From Diadophis punctatus similis (lineage: Eukaryota > Chordata > Lepidosauria > Squamata > Dipsadidae), in contig JALIGW010000005.1 in assembly GCA_023053685.1 (NCBI GenBank), forward strand, positions 33,041,480 through 33,105,479: 64,000 nt of DNA, written 5' to 3'. A program made the translations under genes and the position numbers. Below are positions 50,144 to 61,719 of the stretch, piece after piece. Positions within the stretch are counted from its first letter, which is position 1; each line of letters starts with the position of its first letter. The notes beneath the pieces are model-generated. The model was not told the origin of the DNA. It made no database searches and saw nothing but the letters and a program-made list of their open reading frames with translations.

Positions 50144-53100
50144 CTAAAAAGAAAACAGGAAAGAAAATTCAAGAATCCAGCTCTAATTCCCCCCCACCCC
50201 TTTGCCTCTGCACACGTTACTGGTTTTTATTTTAAATTTCAAGAGGAAAGCATGAGCTTAAGAACAGCACTGGTTGGAAAGAATTAGAAATGTAATCATT
50301 TATAATTATGTTTTTACAATATTATACTTGGATAATACAAAGGGAATATTTGCTTATTTATGCAAGCTACTGAATAAAAACAAGACATTATATGACCAAG
50401 GCTAAAATAATATTTTAATGAATCCCTCTAGTTTTGCTGTAAGTGCATATCTTTGTTTCACTAGAATAATTTATTGAAGCAAATCCTGCTTTTAAATGAC
50501 AAGTTTTTATTTGAGCAATCCATGGAAAGGTAGAATTCTTTTGTGTATATATTTCACAGGACTATGCTGTGCAGTAAAAGGCCAAGAATAAATGACTAAT
50601 GCAACATAATAAACTGAGTATTACATATTAATATATGTAGAATTTTTTTTACTAAGTTAAAAGGATTAAATTACTCTGCAGAATTCTGATAATTCTAACT
50701 TTATGATCTGGGATGAGCCCCAGATAAAAAGACCATTGCTACCGATTTTTCTTTAAAATATTACTTATTTAAATATATATTGCTTCTGAAGCGCTTCTAA
50801 TCAATTTATCAACATTTACCAACTAAGTTCAGGCATAGATTTCTAAGTCACTCTTTTTCACTCTGGGAAAAAAAAGAATTGGCTACATGGCAAAAAACAA
50901 CAACAACCCCCACACACACATAATTTCTCAACTCCTGGAACTTTGCCTTGTTGACAGATGTCATTTAAAAATTGAAGAAATGCTTTCTAATAATAATATT
51001 AAAAAGTAGGTGCTATCCATATTATCTGAGTGGCTGTCTGCCGAAATGATCTACCTTGCTCTAATGAGCCCCTATGGATCTTGGGAGATGCAAGCTGTAT
51101 TGACATGCACACTTAAGCTAATACACCTAGACCAGTGCCTCCAAGCTCCAGCAGCCAGGGATGCTGACAGAATATCTCGCTTCTATCTTCAAAGAAAGGA
51201 AGTGATTAGTATGTTATCATTACCATTCAAAACGTGATTTCCCTATTCCCTCCTGGCACAGGTGACATATCTCTGAGATGTGGCCAGACGATGGAGGCAG
51301 CTAAAGCCACATCAAAGCTTTCCTTGATTTTTTTTTTAAAGAAATCATTAAAACAATGCATTTAGATCAGCAGAGAGAGAGTCCAATGTGAAGGTCAGGA
51401 AAGCTAAAGTAACAGTCTATAATAATTAATAGAGTTGTCTAATTCATAGTGTATAGGTTAAGAGAAATGGCAAAAATTAAAATATTGGGGAGAGCAATCC
51501 AAGCAGAGATGGAACGAAGGAGGAGAAGAAAGAAATACACATTTTATAATATTTTATAATATTATTTAATCACAATAGAAGAAATTAAGGCAGTGTACCC
51601 TGGGGAATTTTAAAACAAAGAAATAATTTAACAAACTATTTAATAACTTCAAACAAAAACAGCACCTCATAATAATTGAATCTATGTATCATAATACTAT
51701 ATGTCATAAATATATCAAATATTTTATTCATTTGTGGGAAGAGTTTACATTTTTAACATTTTAATGCAAATGTTCTTTAAATAATATCTACTGTAAAATG
51801 ATCCTCAAATCTATGCAAAAGTGAAAAATCGAAGCTGCATAAATAATGCTAGACATTTTTTTCAATAATTTCAAAAACATCACTACCCTTAAAAGTGAAA
51901 TGCAAGTGAATTGCAGATAATACACCTATGCTCTGTGCAAATGTTTGCAATGATTAAACATTGTCAGTTCAGCTATATGAATATCACTAAAGTGTTTGAA
52001 ACTGAGAATTATTTCTAAAATATTTTAATATGCACTATATAAACATTAAATGATAAATATCATTACAGGATAATAGATGTAGTAAAAACTGACAAAAGCA
52101 AATTTATGAAATGTTCAAAAGGAATCTTAGCTTTCTTGTTAGCAGTCATCTACCCTGTTTTTCTAAACAAGAGCACAGAAGAATCTCATATTTTGTTATT
52201 CGGTACTGCTTTTTCATTTAATTCCACTTTATAACTGGATTATTGCATTCAAACTTAAACTACTGTATGTTTATTAGAGAAATGATGTTAAGTACGGTCA
52301 CAAAGCTATGGACATCATCAGCAGTTGGTATTTTCAAATCCTTTTCTAACAGCACCTAATCTATTCTCCCGCACTATTCTTAATCTTTTGTATAAGAAAT
52401 AGTGTGAGGTTGTTCCGGCTGCTTTTTAGCTTCTAAAGAGCTTCACTATCGAGCTAGATGAAGAAGTTTTGCAAAGTGACAGGGCTACATCTAGAGATTT
52501 AGAAGCTCCACATGGACTGTATTCAAACCGTAATTTCAGAGGGTTGGGGGAAAAAATCAAGCAATGTAGCCTCTACAAAATTCTGTATACAGTATGGCAT
52601 GTGTTTGAAGGAAGCCTAATAATAAAAGGAAAATGGAACATTTTATTAATAGCAATATGAAAAAGTACACAATTGCTTTTACGATAATACCTCTTTAGGA
52701 GAGTTGTAATTTAGAATGCCTATATGTCTAATTATTTAATTAATTTAGAACATCACTGCACTAGCCATTCTTTAGACTTCAATGTACATTTTACTCTGTG
52801 TACAAAAAAACGTATCTTTACAGCTTATCCTTGAGCCAAAAACATAATTAAAAATTGCAGCAGTGAAACTTCTGCTTTCAATTTGACTTGAAATCCCTTT
52901 TTCAGCCATAGACTTCTTATGATTCCTAAAATGTTTCTCTATTAAAAATGTAAATGATTATATATGCATATTAAGCAAACAGGAATAAAATTCAATCCAT
53001 GCAACATACTTAGTAGATCCTTTAAAATTAAACAATTAAGATTGCATTTTACTGGAATTCCTGAAAAATTAGTCTGATTTGATAAGTCTATCAATATATG

Positions 53101-54101
53101 TTAAATTGAGTATACACTATGAGTATTATTATCAATATTTAATTAACTACATTATAAATAATCTCCAACTGCTTATTCCAATATATTCTGGAAACAAGTC
53201 AGCAATTAAGGTTTACCAAGTTAAATACATTTGTGTCCTCAAATTCTTCAACTGTACTTTTTTTCTTTACAAACATCCAATATTAAATTTATTTATCTGA
53301 AGAGTTAAGAATGTATTTAGTATACAATTTGAGAACTCAGTGAATTATATTGATATAGAATTTATAAAATGACTGAATAAAACATGAAGTTCCCAATCTT
53401 GTTTATCATGGTTTTAAAGAAAATAACTCTTGGCTTACTACATTATATTGGTTGGAAAACTATATTACTCATAAAAATAAAGTTTAAATGTATGATGAGG
53501 AACTATTTGCTTTCCTATTAGCATCACCTCCCTTCCTTTCTATTTTATATTTGACTATCCTTTGTGCTTGTTATTACAATTAAAACTGAATTCTAAGCTT
53601 TTTAGTACAAGTCTGTACTTTGATTACATTATTCTGTATAAATAAGCATATATGATGATGATGATGCTAATTAATAAGGATAGAGCTGAAGAAACTGTTT
53701 ACTCAGTTGCCTTTTTATAGCAGCATTTTTCAAAAATTGATATAATGAAAAATTCAATCTATAATTCACATGGATGCAGGAAATTCAAACTACTTGATTG
53801 AAAAAAATCTTGATTTATTAAGGAAATCTATACAGTAATACTTTTTCTGTACTGTACTTCCTTTGGTTATTCTCCAGTTTTTCTCAATGAACAAGCATTA
53901 TCCCCTCTCTGTGTCACCTTTTTGAAATACATGCAGTTTATAACAGAGGTCATCCACAAAATACCACAAAAATAAACAAGCACAGTTTGTTGTTTTGTAT
54001 CTCTTTGCCAAGAACTGAAAGGTGTTACTCAAAAAACGATCTCAAAAAACTGGTTCCCTAGCAACTTCTACTATACCAAATCTAGGAGTAAGAATTTTAT
54101 T

Positions 54102-54179
<78 letters not shown>

Positions 54180-54871
54180 GTGTAAGCAAAAAATAAAACC
54201 AAGGACAAATCTAAAAAAAGAAAAAGTACTCTAGAAAATGTCAAGAAATAATCATTTGATGATTTGATATTACTTTTGAAGTACTGTTATCTCTTCTGGT
54301 CATTTCCTGGAATGAAAAAGGACCCTAATTTGCATTCACTACAGCATATGCACAAATAAATAATAAATATAGGAGGCACAACTGAGCATACATCTACAGT
54401 TCAGTATACGTGCATGCAATATTTTCATATTGTTTCGTATGCCGGTAGATCTACACAATGAGGTATTGCTTGTACCTTTCAAGCAGAGGATTTTTTTCCC
54501 CCTCCTGTTACAGTACCTTCTGTTGTGCAGATATCATTACAGGATCTGATTTCAACATGGTGTTCAAACACATATCAAATACTAGCGTTTTGTTTTTTTT
54601 TACAGATCCTTTAAATTATCTTTTTTCTTACTGCTATTAAAGAATTGTAATTTTAAAAGTATGACCTAGGGATTCTGACGAAATGTAGGATTATTAAAGA
54701 AAAGAGTCACATAGTGCCAGAACATTTTTAAGGAGATATAGATATAGATAAATATAGATATATAGATATATAATGCATGCGTTCTGCAGATTTCTCTGCA
54801 AGTGACCAAAAAGATTTATTCAGATATGAAAAGCTAGCTTTAAAGAAAAAGCTAGGCAACAAAATACTCAC
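50144..54871 (-). other. VTI1A: VTI1A intron
   Basis: Intron between the microexon and the 85-bp exon, with GT-AG borders. It is largely repeat-free apart from a pure GA microsatellite at 54107-54176 and an ATAGAT-rich run near 54735-54770. A complex, GC-balanced block at about 51000-51380 contains TTTTTAAAGAAATCATTAAA and could be conserved non-coding DNA. Open frames here lack domains. Confidence 0.75.
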
Positions 54872-54892
54872 CTCTTCACGTAATTTTATCAA
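54872..54892 (-). CDS. VTI1A: VTI1A 21-bp microexon (beta-form insert)
   Basis: The 21 bases read TTG ATA AAA TTA CGT GAA GAG on the minus strand, giving LIKLREE. This equals the seven-residue insert that I know from the longer Vti1a isoform; rat Vti1a-beta, the brain-enriched form, differs by such an insert next to the SNARE helix. The acceptor is CATTCATGTTGCAG and the donor GAG|GTGAGT is a strong consensus. Length 21 keeps the frame, so inclusion or skipping both yield intact protein between residues ...EIQ and RAHLL.... The pyrimidine tract is set back about 20 bases from the acceptor, with TGC motifs between, a layout seen in neural microexons controlled by SRRM4. It is too short for ordinary ORF calling. 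Confidence 0.95.
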
Positions 54893-55904
54893 CTGCAACA
54901 TGAATGCATAGAAAAAGATAAAAAGGAAAGAAATGGCAGGAAAGAAAGATCAGTTGTGTGACAGGATACAGAATTAACATTGACAATTTATCTGTTTACA
55001 TGTTTAGCATTTAAAAATCACAGACAAACACATTAAAAGACCCTAAACATAGACTACATGCAGAGTTTTTTGAACGAATAAAGATCACTTTCGCACACTG
55101 TCACATTAAACAAAGAGAATAGTGTGAAATTCTCTTTTAAACCACATCTAAGACACTATCATGAAATAAAGGGGAATGACTTCATAGAAGTCTATAATAC
55201 AAAAAGGAGAAAACAAGTTTACTATTCCTCTCTTCTAAGATAGTACAGCTGAAGTGATTTTGTATATACAAGATTTCTACATTTTTTTATTTTGTTAGTA
55301 GTGACATCTGCCTTTTTATGTCTCCCTATACATCTATCTTACTAAATCAGCTAGAATAACTATAACTGATGGCTATAGAAACACCAGTATATGTGCCATT
55401 TTAAACTGTACTATTTTTAATCTAAATTTAGTCAGTCTACACTATTTAATATTGTAGATTATTACTATGTATTCAAATAATATACATAACTAAGGAACAC
55501 TGTTTTATTAGACATTTTGACTATACCATTCTTTATGCTTTTGAAGATAATTTACTTCAAAAAGTTATTACCTTTCACTATTCTGCTCTTTCAAATGGTG
55601 TATTCTAATTAACTAAGCAAAAGAAGAATCCCTTCAATTGATGTTGTCAATTATACTGCATAATAACCTTCATTTAAAATTGTATACTATTGTAATTGTG
55701 CTGAGGTATAAATACCCTCGGTCTATCTGCAACACACAAATAAAGTTTTAGTGATGATGGAAAGGAAAAAGCTTCTTCATTGAGAATATGTTATTTTACA
55801 ACTGAGAAGGTTTCTTCTTCAACTGGCCATTATCAATGTATTCATACATATGGAAAATAATTTTGAATTAGGGTGTAAATTTAGGAAGGACATTTTCCTA
55901 TATA

Positions 55905-55937
55905 TAGACACAGAGAGAGAAAGAGAGAGAGAAAGAC

Positions 55938-55974
<37 letters not shown>

Positions 55975-55985
55975 GACAGAGAGAT
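55905..55985. repeat. GA/GACA compound microsatellite
   Basis: Imperfect GA units followed by about seven GACA units and again GA. Confidence 0.95.
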
Positions 55986-57489
55986 ATACAAAACTAACTT
56001 AAATGATTTCTTATGCTCACATTGTTGATCTAGAATTTAAACATTTATAATGCCAAACAAATAAAAACGAAGACATGATTTTAATTTTTAAGAAGAGTGC
56101 TGCATTCAATAGCTCTAGTTTTCTAAAGATAAAAAAATGAAGGAAAATGCATGTTTTCTAATCTAACCCCACCTGTTCTTAAATTAAAAGCACTCTGCAA
56201 TCACTCTTTGGTTCGCTCGCTTGCTTCCTCCTCACTTTGCTTCTCCCAAAAGATAAACATTCGGTTTCCAAAAAAAGATGGTTTGCAAGTTTACTGCATC
56301 ACTATGCTCGCCCCCATCCCCTTTTGCAGGTCACCATTCATGTAATGGCTAGGATAGTTTAAGGGGCAAAGTTTAAAACTACTATTCTGCAATAGAAACC
56401 ATTTGGGGCATGATACTCTGCCATAGTGAATGAAAGTTTTAAAATGCTCCACATTTGTTTTTTCAATAGGTGTCAAAAAAGAGAGAGAAAGAGCGAAGGG
56501 GAGTTCTATCTTGTTTGTGCTGCATGGCTGAATTTAAGCTCTGTGTAGGATTTACAGCTAAGCTAAATAATGGGTGATTTTCTTTTTTTAAATGATGTCT
56601 GAAAGATATTCATTCAAATTAACAAAAGATTTTTCCCTCATTTAACAGTTATGACACTTGATGACTTGCTACTACTTCTGTTTTTAAAAGCAGTATCCTA
56701 ACCCTGCCAAACTCAATCAGAAAGCATAAATATGTGTGCAGACACAATTTCAGGTTATAATAATCAGCATATTTTTGAAACAAAGATTCTTCTCTTTTAC
56801 TTCCCCTCCTCCACTTGATACAAGCGGCAATCTGTTCCTTTGTATACAAAAAAAAAAATCTGGTTTACGCTGGTTTGAACCAGTGGAATCTCTTGTGACT
56901 AAGCCTTCTCCTCTGAGTAGAATCAAAACTGCATCGCGGAGAGTGCATGGGTCTGTGAGGCAGATCACGTGACATGGAGAACCACGGAATTTCCCTCCCA
57001 AGAAACTGATAACGGCAGTGCCGTCTCTGCCCACATACAGATAACGAATAAATGCTGAACTCTATTAAACGCCCTTTACACATTATCATGGGTCGAACAC
57101 ACAATTTACTGAACTTGTGAGACAGTCTATTTATTTTGCTATATACTCTCGGTATGTAACAGATTTGTGACTGGTAATGATCTGTTCTGCCAGGCTATAT
57201 GAAGTGATACCGACCTCCTTTAGATGTTGGGAATTAAGTTGACCCATTCCTCTTTCCCCATCTGAAGAGTTTTAGAGTTTTGATACACTATATGCATAGG
57301 AAATCCAAGTCTTTATCAGAATTAGGATATCAAAAATTAGGCAGCCATATAATCACAAAATATTTCCTCTAGATAAGAGCTGCTTTATTGTACTGCATTT
57401 ATCAACTTACACACTTACACTGCAATTAGTAAACTAATTATTAAAAAATGTCTCTCATCCTAAGAAGTCTAGTTATATAGAGATTTTTT

Positions 57490-57692
57490 TCTGCCATTCA
57501 ATTGTGCCCAATTCTCAAAGACTACCTATATAAGTCCCTGTAGTTTTCTTGGCAAGGTTTTTCAGACGTGGTTTGCCATTGCATCTTTTCTAGAGCTGTG
57601 AGAAAGTGACTTCATGCCCTAGGTGGGAGAAGGTCACAGTTTCCCAGTTTCCAGTCTGATGCCTTAACCACTACAGCAAACTAGCTCTCTAT
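57490..57692 (-). repeat. Sauria-type SINE
   Basis: On the minus strand: GCTGTAGTGGTTAAGGCATC (A-box region), GAAAGTGACTTCATGCC reversed in context, AATGGCAAACCACGTCTGAA, AACCTTGCCAAGAAAACTAC and a Bov-B-like tail GGGCACAATTGAATGG. It matches the copy at 3374 in the same block order and is inserted in the same orientation as VTI1A. Confidence 0.85.
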
Positions 57693-60600
57693 ATGGAAAT
57701 ACTACTTCCATTATCTCAGTAATGAAATTATAATTTGATATACTTTTGAAACAAGTTACCAATCTAGCATGCTATTTATTAACTATGTACCTAGTGTCCT
57801 TATCAAATAAATAAAAAATATTAAATAAAACTATAAACTGATAATGTATTCTATTTTTCTGCACTGCTGTATTTGAATCTTTCAAGGAAATTGGTGATGC
57901 AATCAGATAAACTTAAGATGTAAAAGTATTGCTTAAACATTGTTACACAAAGATATATAACCCACTGAGAAAGAAGATATATATAATTTTTGAATAAATA
58001 ACTAATATTATTATGGGGAGAAAATAACAAAAACACTGAAACATTCTGTTTCCATATTTTAAAATGCGTTTCATTTGATTATAGTAGAACAAAAGGCAAG
58101 ATACACTCAGAACAAAAAAATGTACAGTCCACTGAACTCAGTATAATTTATCCAAATTTCTACTTTAAATACTAACATGCAATGTAGAAAATAGCAGCTT
58201 TTACATAAAGCAGTATGTCAAGTTAGTCTTTACTAGCTATAGAAGATAGGCAGAGCATAAAAGTGTTAAGTAAAAAAATAATTAAGCTAGACACATAATA
58301 CAATAATTATCTCTAACGAAGCTATTAGGACAAACAAGATTGTTATTTTTTTTCTCAAGGATCAAAGTGCTGTAATATAGAATGTCTAATATTTTACCAA
58401 CCATATTTTCCCAATCATATAATTTATTACAAATTATTTGAAGACATATTCTATGTATTTATTAGATTTAACATTTTTTTTCATGGACAGAAAAACAATG
58501 CCATCAAATATATAGACTTGCATTTACTACAGGGTGTTTATGTAAAGAACAGAATAATACATTACAGATAATTCTGTCTATTTCTGGAAATGCCTAATCT
58601 AGATTTGTTCTAGCGCTCTCACTTTCTTTGCACTCTACTTAACTATGTAACAGGTAGGGTGTAGATTTTAATACTGCTAGTCAGTCAGAACCAAATGTTT
58701 ATGCTTATGTTTATAGAACACTTGGTTTTCCATTATTTATGCATTGATTTATGTTATTCTTGATAAATTGAGTATGAGTTTCATTCTTTAGTTTTAAACT
58801 TAAATGATTATACCAAGAACAGAAGAATGTTATAATATCCAGCATAAATTATATTGAAGTCCCATTCATCAATCAGAAACATTAAATAGGAAATTCTGTA
58901 TATTGAAAGATTATTTCCTGAAGTTTCTAGATCCAACCCCAAAGGAGCTGACCAAAGTATAGAAAGTTACTGAAAACTTTTATCACTAACTATTGTCAAA
59001 GTATAATAAATCTGTTTACCTTTGTTCAAGTTATAATTATAAATTTCACAAGTTTAGCAGTGGATGGATGGATGGATGGATGGATAGTATACTTGATATC
59101 AACCAAAAGGCCGATATAGTTAAATAGAATAGTAACTGACTTTGGACAATGAAATCATTATATTTTTTGCTATAGAGTAAACTTGCTTCCTATGTTAATT
59201 TCATGGCATTATCTACCAATCTTTCCTTTTGTTTTTACAAGTGTATCTAACTTTATTGTTGATAGTCATTAAAAACATTAAAAACATAGTTTTTACCACA
59301 GGATAGACTGATTCTTCTTAAAAGTGACAATAAAATAAAGCATGTATTCTTTCAAACAATGGCTGAAATTTTATAAACACTGGTATTTCTTTTCTTTCAA
59401 AGTTCATAATATGAAAACAATGTGGAAAATTTAAGTTTGAAAGTAATACCAATGTTTTGGCAGAATTATCCTGTACTAAGATGGGTCACCAATAAATTTA
59501 ATAACTAAATAAATTCTGTGAACAATGCTAAATATTAAAGACCTTTTCTGAAAGATATGTCCACTTTCAGATGATTAAAAAGAAAAAAGAAAACAAGCTA
59601 TGCGTAAAAATAAATACCATTACTGAACTACATTAGCTATGTATGTTAGCATATATGTTAACAGATCATAGAATATAAAATAAAGGCATAGACACCTAAA
59701 TTTTCATATTTTTATTTATTAAATTATTAAATGTATATGTTGGTCCACTCCCCACAACTCTAGCAGTTTTAAAGTTGAAAGTTCACTTGATTTTTTGTCT
59801 GAGTTATATCACATATAGATTATATTTTTATACATAATAAATACATGGTATATATAGACATTTGCTTTAACTCTTCTGTTAATGTACTTTAGAGAAACAA
59901 AGACAAAGTACAACAAAGTAACAAATAATACATTCTAAATATTTTGATCAAAGTTATTATGGAAGTAGAATAGAAATTAAGATCAGTGGCAAACGTTTCA
60001 CAATATTAAATAATTATATTTTTATCTTCACTAATTCACATTACTCCAATGTACATTATCTTTCTTATGTGTGAAGTTGTCAAAATTTTATTTAAAAATT
60101 TTATAATGTATGAAAGCAAAAAAAATTATAGATCTTTATCCAGAGTAATCTTTGGGTAAAAGAAGAGTGCATCCCCATGAAAACAAAAAAAACTTTAAAA
60201 AGCCTCCTGAACACTTACAATATTGGAGACGCTGAATAAAATATTTAGAAATATTTCACATTTCTTAAAAATGCTAACATTTTATACTAAGTCAGTTACA
60301 CTTATATAGTTTTTTATATAATTTCAGTTTTGTACATAGAACAGAATCTGATTCAGAGAGGCAACTACTCAGAGACAGGAAAAGAAACTCTCACATTCTA
60401 AAATCTCATTTTCATTTGTTTTGCCTTCCAGTGTTGATTTAATTATATTTCCCTCTTATCGAAGCTGTATTATGTGACTTTATATTCCTTTTACATGGGT
60501 TTGGGTTTCTTGGCAAACATTGTGTTTCAAGGTAGTGCTTAAGTACTAAATAATAAAGAAAAAGAAAAGACAATATTTTGGTTTTTTGTTTGTTTATTTA

Positions 60601-60821
60601 TTTAAAAAAAAATAGCAGACAGGGATCCAAGGTAAAGGGTTAAATTGTAAGATCTCCAAGAATCATTTTGAAGTTGATTAAGACCCAGCTTTGCATTAAA
60701 CAGTATCACTTCCACATGAGTTGTTACTAATGCTGTTAAGAAGCAGCTTGAGAAGCCCAGTGTGCCAATGACCTCCTTCACCCTCCAGCCACCCACTAGG
60801 GCTTCTTGATTAGCATCCTAC

Positions 60822-60899
60822 CTGGATCTCTGAGGAATTCCCATCATCCCCTAGGAGCTCATTCCGCACCTCGTCACTGTAGGCAATCCGTGACCTTTT
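60822..60899 (-). CDS. VTI1A: VTI1A exon (partial): linker after the N-terminal Habc domain
   Basis: The 78-bp minus-strand exon encodes exactly 26 residues, KRSRIAYSDEVRNELLGD followed by DGNSSEIQ, in phase 0 at both ends. This is the segment of Vti1a that follows the N-terminal three-helix (Habc-like) domain and leads to the SNARE motif. It is preceded by TTTATTTTACAG and followed by CAG|GTAGGA, consensus splice sites. From memory the human protein has Asn where this sequence has Ile just before the final Gln; otherwise I see no difference. It joins in frame either to the microexon at 54872 or directly to the exon at 50059. Upstream coding exons must lie beyond 64000. Confidence 0.97.
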
Positions 60900-61165
60900 C
60901 TGTAAAATAAAAAAGAAAAACAAAGAAATGTGAGCAAGCAAAGCTCTGGAACTATCACTATCAAGGTTGCTAAACTCAAAACCTCGAGAGCCCTCTAATG
61001 GATACCTACTTAATACAAATTTCTAAACTTCTCAAGGAGTTGTTTTAACAAAATGATGACAAATGTAATAAAAATCACCAATAAGTTTAGAAGAGTTTAT
61101 AATTGTTAGATCAAATTAAGCCTAGCACCATGCATCTTTGCAGAAAAAAGAAATGCAAAACCTTT
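60900..61165 (-). other. VTI1A: VTI1A intron flank
   Basis: Short intronic stretch between the exon and the antisense copia insertion; nothing else recognised. CCTTT at 61161-61165 may be the left 5-bp target duplication of the retrotransposon. Confidence 0.6.
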
Positions 61166-61432
61166 TGTTGGAATATTCATGACTGGGAGAGCCATGTGAT
61201 TGAGTCAGCCAATCAGGCTGAAGTGTTAATTGAGCATGTCCAGAAACTTAGCAAGAAGAAGGGTGTGGTTTAGTCTGTCCACCATTAAAGCTTGCTGTGA
61301 AAACATCTCAACATGTGATCTGAAACAAAGTGTGGTATTGTTAATGTTTTATTCTACTTATAAAGAAGTTATTTGAATCAGCAAAAATGCAGTTATCTTC
61401 TGAAGCTTCTGATTTATTGCGTAACTCTGACA
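61166..61432 (+). repeat. Copia 5' LTR (267 bp)
   Basis: Begins TGTTGGAATATTCATG and ends CTCTGACA, the TG...CA borders of LTRs with TGT/ACA inversion. A CCAAT box lies at 61209-61213 and a TATAAA at 61359-61364, suitable promoter elements. The end is fixed by the adjoining primer-binding site; the start is chosen as the TG most compatible with TG...CA ends and cannot be checked because the 3' LTR is outside the window. Confidence 0.75.
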
Positions 61433-61446
61433 GGTTATGGGCCCAG
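61433..61446 (+). promoter_or_regulatory. Primer-binding site for half initiator tRNA-Met
   Basis: GGTTATGGGCCCAG directly follows the LTR. It is the exact reverse complement of CTGGGCCCATAACC, the anticodon arm of eukaryotic initiator tRNA-Met (anticodon CAT), not of a tRNA 3' end. Drosophila copia is known to prime reverse transcription from the cleaved 5' half of this tRNA, with the same PBS. Confidence 0.9.
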
Positions 61447-61548
61447 GAATCGCTCAAGAAGTAAAATAAAAACTGCATTGTAATTTAAAGCTGATAAGAA
61501 GCTGTCTGTGTTGTTAAAGGAACAGGCAGACAAGAAAAGTAAAGCAGG

Positions 61549-61719
61549 ATGGCTGCTGCTATGGAATTTAAAGACAGTCCAATACCTAAATTGGGGAAGA
61601 AAAATTATTTAATTTGGGCTGCAAAAAATGGAATGTTTTTTGAAAGCAAAAGAATTATGGGACATCGTAGCAGACCCCCCACAAGGTGTGCTTGGAGCAG
61701 CAGATCAAAAGGCTCATGA
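61549..61719 (+). pseudogene. Copia gag N-terminus, frame broken by one base
   Basis: The first plausible start, ATG at 61549 with a second ATG at 61561, opens a frame encoding MAAAMEFKDSPIPKLGKKNY and a following LIW, resembling the N-terminal gag motif of copia elements (a short Leu-x-G-x-N-Y-x-x-W signature). After the six-A run at 61623-61628 the frame leaves the gag similarity and stops at 61717. The continuing gag homology is in the frame entered at 61622, so an extra A in the run is the simplest explanation. The stop would give only 56 residues. Confidence 0.8.

Larger units (their letters stand above)
54893..60821 (-). other. VTI1A: VTI1A intron
   Basis: Intron between the 78-bp exon and the microexon, starting GTAGGATGCT on the minus strand. 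It contains a GA/GACA microsatellite (55905-55985), a Sauria SINE (57490-57692), a GGAT array (59061-59086) and long anonymous AT-rich DNA. A GC-richer block at 56860-57110 includes the palindromic E-box TCACGTGA at 56965-56972. Confidence 0.75.
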
